The notes under the pieces: model-generated
What the model was told of the DNA's origin: nothing
The model's input: only the letters and a program-made list of their open reading frames with translations
Database searches by the model: none
Program-made: the position numbers and the translations under genes
Shown here: positions 1 through 6,759 of the stretch, piece after piece
Position numbering within the stretch: position 1 is the stretch's first letter
Layout of the letters: every line of letters starts with the position of its first letter
DNA from: an uncultured Collinsella sp.
GTDB lineage: Bacteria; Actinomycetota; Coriobacteriia; Coriobacteriales; Coriobacteriaceae
Direction: 5' to 3'
DNA: 31,613 bases
NCBI GenBank assembly: GCA_958415525.1
Contig: CATYZE010000028.1
Location: 1-31,613, forward strand

Positions 1-63
1 AAGCCGTGTATACCATACTCTCCAATGAAAGAACGCCCTGATATAGCGAAATTTTGCCGTTTT

Positions 64-147
64 CCTGTGTACTTGCGTACGCACTCCACAGGAATTCTAA
101 GGGGCCTGCCCCCTTAGCACACGGACTTTGGAACAAAGTCTAGTGTG
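64..147. repeat. Cluster of three adjacent hairpins
   Basis: Three inverted repeats follow one another. 64-69 pairs with 87-92 (CCTGTG/CACAGG) and encloses the palindrome TGCGTACGCA at 74-83. CTAAGGGG at 97-104 pairs with 110-117. CACAC-g-GACTTTG at 118-130 pairs with CAAAGTC-ta-GTGTG at 134-147. None is followed by a T-run on either strand, so they do not look like simple terminators. They could be part of a structured RNA or a palindromic intergenic repeat. The function is unknown. Confidence 0.5.
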
Positions 148-265
148 TTACGCCTTGCCAGAGGTATACAGGCTTCCGGTATGTACGTACGAAGCAATTG
201 CCATCAATGCGCCATATCAGTGGCGATCAAGTTCGCATAAAGCGACCTTGATCCCGCAAAACAAA

Positions 266-300
266 AGGCAGGATACCATCACCACGATGATACCCTGCCT
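266..300 (-). terminator. Minus-strand intrinsic terminator
   Basis: A 15-bp stem pairs 266-280 with 286-300 (AGGCAGG on the plus strand at one end, CCTGCCT at the other). The two plus-strand A/C mismatches become G-U pairs when the minus strand is transcribed, which points to a minus-strand RNA. On that strand the stem is followed by TTTTGTTTTG. No minus-strand gene is recognisable between this site and the next terminator, so it may be a second stop behind the dehydrogenase gene or may end an unrecognised small RNA. Confidence 0.6.
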
Positions 301-351
301 CTGTTCGTTCCTGTTTACCGTTCCGAGTAGTCCTTCCGCAGAATTTCCGAT

Positions 352-397
352 AAACAAAAAACGTACCCGAACCCTTTCTCGTAAAGAATCGGGTTCG
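352..397 (-). terminator. Probable minus-strand terminator
   Basis: CGAACCC at 368-374 pairs with GGGTTCG at 391-397, with a few more pairs inside the loop. On the minus strand it is followed about five bases later by a TTTTTTG tract (plus positions 352-361). It lies directly downstream of the dehydrogenase terminator at 425-464, so it would act as a back-up. Confidence 0.4.
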
Positions 398-422
398 AGT
401 GCGAACTGAATGCTGGAGCAAT

Positions 423-464
423 AAAAAACCACCAGAAGGTGCCTGTCCCCTTTGTGGTGGTTTT
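423..464 (-). terminator. Terminator of the dehydrogenase gene
   Basis: AAAACCACCA at 425-434 pairs with TGGTGGTTTT at 455-464, and the minus strand continues into a T-run (plus A423-A428). It begins ten bases after the stop of the minus-strand dehydrogenase gene. Its right arm and flank (CCTTTGTGGTGGTTTT) recur almost exactly in the terminator at 8087-8103. Its loop carries GGGGACAGGC on the minus strand, so it also belongs to a dispersed repeat family. Confidence 0.75.
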
Positions 465-473
465 GGGCCAGTC

Positions 474-1556
474 CTAGAGCGTGTGGCCGTAGGTGTTGGT
501 AGCCTTTATGGCGGCGGCGAACTTTTCGTCGGTGAAGGGTTCGGGGTTTCCCTGCTTCCACTCGTTGGTGGTGTGCGCGTACTCGCACAGGGCGGGGATA
601 TCGGACTCGGAAAGCCCGACCTGCTCAAGCGTCACGGGCAGTCCCATCTGCTTGTTAAAGGCTGCGTAGCGCTCAAGGTTTTCGGTATCGCCCGTGTAGG
701 CAAACAGCACCAGCACGCCCAGGCTCACGACCTCGCCATGCAGGTAGGTGCCCTCGCGCGGAATGCTGCAGGTGGCGTTGTAGAACGCATGTGCCACGCT
801 CGAGTTGTAGTAGTAATCGTTTTGGTTGGTCAGGTTGGAGACGTATCCCGTGTTGACCACGATATCGAGCGCGATCTGCTTGACGGCCTCGGTCGACAGG
901 TTCTGGCGAACGTCCTCAAGACCCTGCACGCCATAGGTAAACAGCGGCTCGGAGCAGGTGTGTGCGAGCGCCAGGCCAAGACCGGCGGTGTGCTCCAGGT
1001 TGCCGGCGCTCGTGGCGTACTCGACCTCGGGCTGCTTGGACAGGGCATCGCCCACGCCCGCCCAGAAGTATTCTGCCGGAGCCTCGGCGATGATCTTGGG
1101 GTTGATGAAGATGTGCGCGGGGCGGTTGGGGTACGAATAGCCCTCGAGCGAGCCGTCGTCGTTGTAGACAACGGCAATGGCGGTCGCGGCCGAGCAGTTG
1201 GAGCAGATCGTCGGCACTGTAAAGACGATCTTCTTGAGCTCGATGGCCGCTGTCTTTACGGTGTCGAGCGCCTTGCCGCCGCCGCATGCGATGAGCACGT
1301 CGGCCTCTTGGCAGGCGGGGGAGTTTACAACCTTGGCGATATTAGCGCGCGTACTGTTGGTGCCGTAGACGCGCGTCTCCAGAATCTCGACGTCGGTGCC
1401 CTCAAGTGCCGCCTCAATGCCGGGCAGCGCTGCAGCCAGGGCGCGCTTACCGCCAATGATAGCGACCTTCGTCGCTCCGTACTCGGCCAGCGCGGCGGGC
1501 AGCTCGGCAAAGCAGTCCTCGCCGACGGTGTAGTCGCTCATTCCAATCGTGCGCAT
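474..1556 (-). CDS. Iron-containing alcohol dehydrogenase family protein (glycerol dehydrogenase/HcxA-like)
   Basis: A 360-residue cytoplasmic oxidoreductase of the metal-dependent polyol/alcohol dehydrogenase family. Members use NAD(P)(H) to interconvert alcohols such as glycerol with ketones, or reduce 2-oxo acids. The N-terminal half is a nucleotide-binding domain with the glycine-rich segment CGGGKALDT at about 91-99. The likely metal ligands are all present: D170 (GVGD), H256 (SVAHAF) and H273 (YLHGE). VPTICSNCSA followed by a VVYND segment recalls E. coli YbdH/HcxA as much as GldA, so the substrate is uncertain. The first ATG is chosen because GAAAGAAGG sits five bases upstream. It is a single gene, divergent from the ileS leader and closed by its own terminator. 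No dihydroxyacetone kinase or glycerol uptake gene is nearby to fix its role. Confidence 0.88.
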   Translation of the reverse strand: MRTIGMSDYTVGEDCFAELPAALAEYGATKVAIIGGKRALAAALPGIEAALEGTDVEILETRVYGTNSTRANIAKVVNSPACQEADVLIACGGGKALDTVKTAAIELKKIVFTVPTICSNCSAATAIAVVYNDDGSLEGYSYPNRPAHIFINPKIIAEAPAEYFWAGVGDALSKQPEVEYATSAGNLEHTAGLGLALAHTCSEPLFTYGVQGLEDVRQNLSTEAVKQIALDIVVNTGYVSNLTNQNDYYYNSSVAHAFYNATCSIPREGTYLHGEVVSLGVLVLFAYTGDTENLERYAAFNKQMGLPVTLEQVGLSESDIPALCEYAHTTNEWKQGNPEPFTDEKFAAAIKATNTYGHTL

Positions 1557-1677
1557 AGCAGCCTTCTTTCGTTAGATAAAGTGCTTTCAGGTATTTTGCT
1601 CCAAGTGAGTGCTTGCGACCGCGAGAAATTTCTAAAGTATGAAACCGATGTTGAGGGTTTTTCGCTGGCGCGGACCG

Positions 1678-1686
1678 TGCTACCAT
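1678..1686 (+). promoter_or_regulatory. Probable promoter of the ileS T-box transcript (extended -10)
   Basis: TGCTACCAT gives an extended -10 (TG-n-TACCAT, hexamer at 1681-1686) ending 12 bases before the base of T-box stem I at 1699. That is the expected place for the transcript start. Only a weak -35 (TTTTTC at 1658-1663, 17-base spacer) is visible, which is acceptable with an extended -10. Confidence 0.45.
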
Positions 1687-1698
1687 ACAGCGCATAAG

Positions 1699-1999
1699 CG
1701 TTGATGGGGACGAGTAGTCGGCCATCCGCATGCCACAGAGAGCGGGGAGTGCTGAGAACCCGTGCATGCGACCGATGAAAATCACCCCGGAGCTGCGGTC
1801 CCAACGGGCGCGCCGTACAGGCACGTCTTAGTAGACATCGCCGAGATGGTCGTCGATACAGGCCAGCCGAGTAACGGATGCGAGCGCGCGGCGACGCGGG
1901 CGAGGGCATCTAAGCTGGGTGGTTAAGCGAAGAGCTTGTACGGGCAGTCTGTCCGTTTGGTGGCGCTTCGTCCCAGCTTGCAGGGACGGGCGCTTTTTT
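1699..1999 (+). promoter_or_regulatory. Isoleucine T-box riboswitch of ileS, transcription-attenuation type
   Basis: The leader RNA senses uncharged tRNA-Ile. The stem I base pairs 1699-1711 with GTCCCAACG at 1798-1806, and an inner stem CGCATGC/GCATGCG encloses AGAGAG and TGCTGAGAACCCG, typical T-box stem I sequences. The specifier is read as ATC at 1781-1783, in GAAA-ATC-ACC before CCGGAGCTGC, which matches isoleucine. The antiterminator is clear: AAGCTGGG (1912-1919), the tRNA-acceptor bulge TGGTTAA (1920-1926) and GCGAAG (1927-1932) pair with CTTCGT-CCCAGCTT (1966-1979). The competing terminator (1963-1999) uses the same 3' bases. Uncharged tRNA-Ile should therefore allow read-through into ileS. 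Confidence 0.9.
1963..1999 (+). terminator. Regulated terminator of the ileS T-box
   Basis: GCGC-TTCGTCCC at 1963-1974 pairs with GGGACGGGCGC at 1983-1993 (one wobble, one bulged T), followed by TTTTTT at 1994-1999. It shares 1966-1979 with the antiterminator, so the two structures exclude each other. Confidence 0.85.
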
Positions 2000-2042
2000 G
2001 GTGCCCAGAGGGCGTGCGCGCCCACGACAAGAAAGGGGTACC

Positions 2043-4847
2043 GTGGCAAACGAGTACAAGCAGACGATGAATCTGCCCAAAACCGGATTTCCCATGCGTG
2101 CCGGTCTTTCCAAGTCCGAGCCCAAGCGACTCAAGGACTGGCAGGACAACAAGGTCTACGAGCAAGTTCTGAAGAAGAACGAGGGTCACAAGAAGTTCGT
2201 GCTGCACGACGGCCCTCCGTACGCCAACGGCCCGATCCACATCGGCCACGCCATGAACAAGATCTCCAAGGACATGATCAACCGTTACTGGATGATGCAG
2301 GGCTGCGAAGTTCCCTATGTCCCCGGTTGGGACTGCCACGGTCAGCCGATCGAGCACAAGGTCGAGGAGAAGCTCGGCACCGAGAAGTTCAACCAGACCT
2401 CCACGGCTAAGATCCGTGAACTCTGCAACGAGTTCGCCGTCGAGAACATCGAGCTGCAGAAGGCCGGCTTCCGTCGTCTGGGCGTGCTCGGCGACTGGGA
2501 CAACCCCTACCTGACGCTCTATCACCAGCATGACGCCGCCGACATCGAGGTCTTTAAGGCCATGTTCGACAAGGGCATGATCTATCGCGGCCACAAGCCG
2601 GTTCACTGGTGCAAGCACTGCCATACCGCGCTGGCCGAGGCCGAGATCGAGTACTCCGACGAGACGAGCCCCTCCATTTTCGTCCGCTTTGAGATGACCA
2701 CTAAGCCCGCCGGTCTCGAGGGCTTCGACGGCCCGGTCGACTTCATCATCTGGACGACCACGCCGTGGACCATCCCCTCCGACCAGGCAGTCTCCCTCAA
2801 GCCCGGCGCCGCTTACGTCGCCGTCGAGCACGACGGTCGCGCCGAGGTCATGCTCGAGGACCTGGCTCCCAAGTGCTGCGAGGAGTTTGGCTGGGAGTAC
2901 ACCCCGGTCATGGTCGACGGCAAGCCTTACGTGGTTCCCGCCGAGACCTTCCACCACATCCACTACAAGCAGCCGATCTTTGACGGCGTTGAGGGCGTGG
3001 CGCTGCTGGCCGATTACGTCGGTGTCGATGACGGTACCGGTATCGTCCACAACTCGCCCGGTCACGGCGTCGATGACTACTTTGCCTGCCTCAAGGAGGG
3101 CATCACCGACATCTGCATGCCGGTCGATGACGACGGCAAGTTCTACACCGGCGAGGAGTTTGGTACCGGTGGCCCCTTCAGTGGCATGGATACCGACGAG
3201 GCCAACCCGAACATCATCGAGTTCCTGCGCGAGCGCGGCACCCTGGTCCTCGAGAAGAAGATCACGCACAGCTATCCGCACTGCTGGCGCTGCAAGCACC
3301 CGGTGCTCTTCCGTGCTACCGACCAGTGGTTTGTCTCGATGGACAAGACCGGTTTGCGCGAGCAGGCTGGCAAGGAGGTCCGTGAGAACGTCAAGTGGTA
3401 TCCGGCCCACGCGGCCAACCGCATCGGTGCCATGGTCGAGCAGCGTCCCGACTGGTGCATCAGCCGCCAGCGCAACTGGGGCGTGCCTATCCCGAGCTAC
3501 ACCTGCTCCGACTGCGGCGAGAAGGTCATGAACGACGCCACACTCGACGCCGTCATCAAGCTCTTCCACGAGAAGGGCTCCGACGCCTGGTTCATCGACG
3601 CTCCCGAGAGCTACCTGGGCGAGGCCTGCGTCTGCCCCAAGTGCGGCGGCCATCACCTCAAGGCCGATAAGGACATCCTCGACGTGTGGTGGGACTCCGG
3701 TGTCTCCTGGAAGGCCGTCTGCGAGTATCGCCCCGAGCTGGAGTATCCGGCGGACGTGTATCTCGAGGGCTCTGACCAACACCGCGGTTGGTTCCAGAGC
3801 TCGTTGCTCACCTCGGTGGGTGCCAACGGCCACGCTCCGTACAAGGCGGTCGTCTCGCAGGGCTTCACGCTCGACGGTCAGGGCCGCAAGATGTCCAAGT
3901 CGCTCGGCAACGTCATCGACCCCAATAAGGTCTGCGACGAGATGGGCGCCGACATCATCCGCCTGTGGGTTGCCTCCGTCGACACCAGCTCCGACGTTTC
4001 CATCGACCACGAGATCCTCGCTCGTACGTCCGATGCCTACCGTCGTTTCCGCAACACGCTGCGCTTCCTGCTCTCCGAGCTCGAGGGCCAGTTTGAGCCC
4101 GAGACCGACGGCGTCGCCTTTGCTGACCTGCTGCCGCTCGACAAGCTCATGGTTGCCCGCCTGACCCAGGTCCAGGCTGAGGTCGACGATGCCTACGCCA
4201 GCTACGAGTTCCCGCGCGCCTACCGTGCGCTCTACGACTTCGTGGTTACCGAGCTCTCCAACGTGTACCTCGACGCCCTGAAGGACCGTCTGTACTGCGA
4301 CAAGCCCGGCTCGCTCGAGCGCCGCAGCGCCCAGACCGTGCTGGCCGAGCTATTCTCGATGCTCATGCGCGACCTGCAGCCGATCCTGTCCTACACGGTC
4401 GACGAGGCCATGGCATATGCGCCCGCCGGCTGCGTCGACCACCAGAAGTACGCCGCGCTGCTCGATTGGTACAAGTCGCCCATCACGGTTGATGAGGCCA
4501 ATGAGTTTGAGGGCGTGCTTGAGGCTTCGCTCGAGCTCCGTAGCGCCGTGACCAAGGCCCTTGAGGATGCCCGCTCCGCTGGCACCTTCACCAAGAGCCA
4601 GCAGGTCCGCGTCAAGGCGGTCGTTCCCGCCGAGATGTACGCGTTGCTGACCGGTGATAAGGCCGTCGACCTGGCCGAGTTCTACATCGTCTCCGATGTT
4701 GAACTGACCCAGGGCGAGGAGCTTTCCGTTGCCATCGAGGCAGCCGAGGGCGAGTGCTGCGACCGTTGCTGGAACTACCGCACCACCGTCGGCGAGTACA
4801 ACGGCCACGCGCATATCTGCAAGCGTTGTGCCGAAGCGCTGAACTAA
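2043..4847 (+). CDS. ileS: Isoleucyl-tRNA synthetase
   Basis: A 934-residue class Ia synthetase that charges tRNA-Ile with isoleucine and edits misactivated valine. The Rossmann catalytic core carries HIGH at 66-69 (ANGPIHIGHA) and KMSKS at 616-620. Between them lies the CP1 editing insertion, with WTTTPWTIPS and a GTGIVHNSPGHG segment. Two CxxC pairs (CSDCG, CPKCG) precede the DVWWDSG stretch. The anticodon-binding C-terminal region ends in a zinc-finger motif, CDRCW then CKRC. The length is normal for the bacterial type. GTG at 2043 is taken as the start because GAAAGGGG lies just upstream. An in-frame ATG at 1998 falls inside the T-box terminator tail and would add an unrelated basic peptide. 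Expression is controlled by the upstream isoleucine T-box. Confidence 0.97.
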   Translation: MANEYKQTMNLPKTGFPMRAGLSKSEPKRLKDWQDNKVYEQVLKKNEGHKKFVLHDGPPYANGPIHIGHAMNKISKDMINRYWMMQGCEVPYVPGWDCHGQPIEHKVEEKLGTEKFNQTSTAKIRELCNEFAVENIELQKAGFRRLGVLGDWDNPYLTLYHQHDAADIEVFKAMFDKGMIYRGHKPVHWCKHCHTALAEAEIEYSDETSPSIFVRFEMTTKPAGLEGFDGPVDFIIWTTTPWTIPSDQAVSLKPGAAYVAVEHDGRAEVMLEDLAPKCCEEFGWEYTPVMVDGKPYVVPAETFHHIHYKQPIFDGVEGVALLADYVGVDDGTGIVHNSPGHGVDDYFACLKEGITDICMPVDDDGKFYTGEEFGTGGPFSGMDTDEANPNIIEFLRERGTLVLEKKITHSYPHCWRCKHPVLFRATDQWFVSMDKTGLREQAGKEVRENVKWYPAHAANRIGAMVEQRPDWCISRQRNWGVPIPSYTCSDCGEKVMNDATLDAVIKLFHEKGSDAWFIDAPESYLGEACVCPKCGGHHLKADKDILDVWWDSGVSWKAVCEYRPELEYPADVYLEGSDQHRGWFQSSLLTSVGANGHAPYKAVVSQGFTLDGQGRKMSKSLGNVIDPNKVCDEMGADIIRLWVASVDTSSDVSIDHEILARTSDAYRRFRNTLRFLLSELEGQFEPETDGVAFADLLPLDKLMVARLTQVQAEVDDAYASYEFPRAYRALYDFVVTELSNVYLDALKDRLYCDKPGSLERRSAQTVLAELFSMLMRDLQPILSYTVDEAMAYAPAGCVDHQKYAALLDWYKSPITVDEANEFEGVLEASLELRSAVTKALEDARSAGTFTKSQQVRVKAVVPAEMYALLTGDKAVDLAEFYIVSDVELTQGEELSVAIEAAEGECCDRCWNYRTTVGEYNGHAHICKRCAEALN

Positions 4848-4848
4848 C

Positions 4849-4895
4849 CGTTGGGGACGTTCTTAAACGACTGTCAAACAAGAACGTCCCCAACG
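4849..4895. repeat. Perfect 16-bp inverted repeat, REP-like
   Basis: CGTTGGGGACGTTCTT at 4849-4864 is exactly complementary to 4880-4895, with a 15-base loop. It starts two bases after the ileS stop codon. The plus strand after it reads TCAACTTTTG, a poor U-tail, and a separate good terminator follows at 4914-4952, so termination does not explain this element. It shares a GGGAC core with the hairpins at 425-464 and 28115-28148. Confidence 0.6.
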
Positions 4896-4913
4896 TCAAC
4901 TTTTGTCAAGTCC

Positions 4914-4952
4914 AAGCGGCATTCTGTTTTTCGGAATGCCGCTTTCGTTTTT
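4914..4952 (+). terminator. ileS terminator
   Basis: AAGCGGCATTC at 4914-4924 pairs perfectly with GAATGCCGCTT at 4934-4944, followed by TTTCGTTTTT (4943-4952). The 11-bp GC-rich stem with T-tract is a standard intrinsic terminator closing the ileS transcript. The stretch from 4953 to the lspA start holds no gene. It contains an ATTAC/GTAAT inverted repeat at 5016-5036 and a lone -10-like TATAAG at 5007-5012. Confidence 0.85.
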
Positions 4953-5064
4953 AGCTGGTTATTTCGCTAGCGTTGGTGAATATGCTGCGGGTTTGGCGTT
5001 TGTCACTATAAGATGATTACTTGCGTTAAATGTAATTCGATGTTCTTGAGGGTAGGGGATTGAT

Positions 5065-5664
5065 TTGGGTCGTACTGGGGATATGACGCCGCCTTTGCGT
5101 TGGCGGTTAGGCGTTGCTGGTGGGGTGGCGCTCGTTGTGTTGCTCGTTGACCAGCTGACCAAGCTTGCGGTTCGTGCCGTGGGCGACGCTTTACATGTGA
5201 CCGTCATCCCCGGTGTCATCGACTTTATGTTTGTCCGCAATATCGGTGCTGCCTTTAGCATGGGCGAGGGGCATGGCTTCGCGTTTGCCGTTCTGGCGTT
5301 GGCGGTCATTATCGCTATTGCCGTGTACCTCGTTCGTGCACCCCAGCTCGCCCATCTTGAGGTTGTGGGCATGGCGATGGTCGCGGGCGGTGCTATCGGC
5401 AACGCTATCGATCGTTTGGCCTTTGGCTTCGTGACCGATTTTATTGCCACCACCTTCATCGACTTTCCCGTCTTTAACGTGGCCGATATCGGCATCACCG
5501 TAGGCGTTGTGCTTGCCCTCATCGGCTACATGTTCTTGAGCCCTGCCGCCCGTGAGGTCGACGCGACCGCCGAGCTCAACGCCCGTGACGAGGCCCGCGC
5601 TAAGCGCAAGGCCCAGCAGCGTGGGGAGCGTGCCCGCAAGATTCGCGAAAGGAGCGAGCGCTAA
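5065..5664 (+). CDS. lspA: Lipoprotein signal peptidase (signal peptidase II)
   Basis: A membrane aspartyl protease that removes the signal peptide from lipidated prolipoproteins. It is 199 residues long with four predicted membrane spans (about 16-35, 68-90, 100-116, 139-158). Signature segments are DQLTK (29-33), FVRNIGAAFS (56-65), GNAIDRL (112-118), VTDF (123-126) and FNVAD (137-141); D125 and D141 are the expected catalytic pair. After the last span a very basic, Arg/Lys-rich tail of about 40 residues makes it longer than the usual 160. TTG at 5065 is preferred, with AGGGGA five bases upstream; the ATG at 5083 lacks a correctly spaced site. It overlaps the next gene by one base (TAATG), which implies translational coupling. 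Confidence 0.95.
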   Translation: MGRTGDMTPPLRWRLGVAGGVALVVLLVDQLTKLAVRAVGDALHVTVIPGVIDFMFVRNIGAAFSMGEGHGFAFAVLALAVIIAIAVYLVRAPQLAHLEVVGMAMVAGGAIGNAIDRLAFGFVTDFIATTFIDFPVFNVADIGITVGVVLALIGYMFLSPAAREVDATAELNARDEARAKRKAQQRGERARKIRERSER

Positions 5665-6677
5665 TGGCCGACATCCATATCCTTGTTGCCGACGATGCCG
5701 CTGGTCAGCGTCTTGACGCCTATCTGGGCACTAATGACGGCTGCCCTACGCGCTCTGCCTGCGCGCATCTGATCGAGGGCGGTGCCGTTGCCGTCAACGG
5801 CGAGACATGCCTGTCAAAAAAGTATGCCGTGCGCTCCGGCGACCGTATTTCGGTCGATTTGCCCGAGCCGCACGATCCCACCGATGTGATTCCCGAGGCC
5901 ATTCCCCTCGATATCCGCTACGAGGACGACTACCTCATCGTGCTCTCCAAGCAGCGCGGTCTGGTGTGCCATCCCGCCCATGGCCACGAGAGCGGCACCC
6001 TTGCGAACGCCTTGGTCTATCACTGTGGCATTGACCATCTGGGCACCGTGCAGGGCGAGGACCGCCCCGGCATCGTGCATCGCCTGGATCGTGACACCTC
6101 GGGCCTTATGCTCGCGGCAAAAGACGACGACACCCAGCGCGCGCTCCAGAATCTCATCCGCACGCGCACGCTCGACCGCCGCTACATTACGCTCGTCCAC
6201 GGCCACATTGCCATGGACGAGGGCACCATTAACACCGGCATTGCCCGTTCTACGCGCGACCGTGTCAAGATGGCGGTTTCGGACGATCCTTTCGCGCGCC
6301 AGGCCATTACGACCTTTAGGGTCCTCGAGCGCTTCGATTCCACGCGTTTTGACGATGGCTATACGCTTGTCGAGTGCCACCTGTTTACGGGTCGCACGCA
6401 TCAGATTCGCGTGCACATGCGCCATATCAACCACGCCTGCGTGGGCGATCCACTCTATGGCAAGTGCGATGCGCGTGCCGACCAGGGTTTGACCAGGCAA
6501 TTCCTCCATTCCTGGCGTGTGGCGTTCGATCATCCCGTGACGGGGGAGCACATTGAGTGCCGCGATGAGCTGCCGTGGGATCTCGCCGCCGTTCTGGATG
6601 ACCTGGCCCCGCGCTCGCTCGGCCGCACTGCCGCCGGCGACGAAATCGTTCCGCAGCTCGGTCTGCTCGAAGCCTAA
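5664..6677 (+). CDS. rluD: RluD/RluA-family 23S rRNA pseudouridine synthase
   Basis: This enzyme converts specific uridines in RNA to pseudouridine; relatives of the RluD type modify helix 69 of 23S rRNA. The 337 residues comprise an N-terminal S4 RNA-binding domain (about 14-62) and the catalytic domain. The catalytic motif HRLDRDTSG lies at 139-147, with D142 as nucleophile. GRTHQIRVHM and GDPLYG are the usual later signatures. The lspA-rluD pairing is common in Gram-positive bacteria. The family is certain, but the exact target uridines cannot be read from the sequence, so the rluD name is by family only. AAGGAG sits upstream within the end of lspA. Confidence 0.9.
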   Translation: MADIHILVADDAAGQRLDAYLGTNDGCPTRSACAHLIEGGAVAVNGETCLSKKYAVRSGDRISVDLPEPHDPTDVIPEAIPLDIRYEDDYLIVLSKQRGLVCHPAHGHESGTLANALVYHCGIDHLGTVQGEDRPGIVHRLDRDTSGLMLAAKDDDTQRALQNLIRTRTLDRRYITLVHGHIAMDEGTINTGIARSTRDRVKMAVSDDPFARQAITTFRVLERFDSTRFDDGYTLVECHLFTGRTHQIRVHMRHINHACVGDPLYGKCDARADQGLTRQFLHSWRVAFDHPVTGEHIECRDELPWDLAAVLDDLAPRSLGRTAAGDEIVPQLGLLEA

Positions 6678-6695
6678 CCAGTATTAGGTGGTTTC

Positions 6696-6725
6696 TTGAA
6701 CTCGGTTAGCCTACGGTAAGATATA
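6696..6725 (+). promoter_or_regulatory. Probable promoter of the glycosyltransferase gene
   Basis: TTGAAC at 6696-6701 can serve as -35. The -10 lies within TAAGATATA at 6717-6725, with a spacer of 15-18 bases depending on the hexamer chosen. The leader to the ATG at 6760 would be about 30 bases. No terminator is evident between rluD and this point. Confidence 0.45.
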
Positions 6726-6759
6726 CGGTTGTTTACGTAACGCGTTCTCGGGAGCCTGC

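Larger units (their letters stand above)
1..473. other. Gene-poor, hairpin-rich, relatively AT-rich intergenic region
   Basis: No reading frame here has a believable ribosome binding site plus recognisable protein features. The stretch is visibly less GC-rich than the rest of the window. Besides the hairpins listed separately it holds stems at 210-214/221-225 (CGCCA/TGGCG) and 225-236/242-253 (GATCAAG-t-TCGC with GCGA-c-CTTGATC). A 22-codon minus-strand frame starting at GTG or ATG near 279-285 and ending at 217 encodes a short hydrophobic peptide with Cys residues. It is too short to call as a gene. Confidence 0.5.

Noticed and set aside
128..409. Plus-strand 93-codon frame in the first intergenic region
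   Set aside because: No Shine-Dalgarno; it runs through several hairpins and a terminator and shows no protein-like pattern.
399..1697. Plus-strand frame across the dehydrogenase gene
   Set aside because: No binding site or motif; the minus-strand dehydrogenase has all its metal ligands and a good Shine-Dalgarno.
1998..2042. Upstream ATG start for ileS
   Set aside because: It lies within the T-tract of the T-box terminator and lacks a binding site; GTG at 2043 has one.
1923..4010. Very long open frame antisense to ileS
   Set aside because: It is composed of Asp/Val/Gly/Leu-biased sequence typical of the reverse strand of GC-rich genes, has no family motifs, and lies wholly within a certain gene.
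5083..5085. ATG as the lspA start
   Set aside because: The only purine-rich stretch is two bases away; the TTG at 5065 has AGGGGA at proper spacing.
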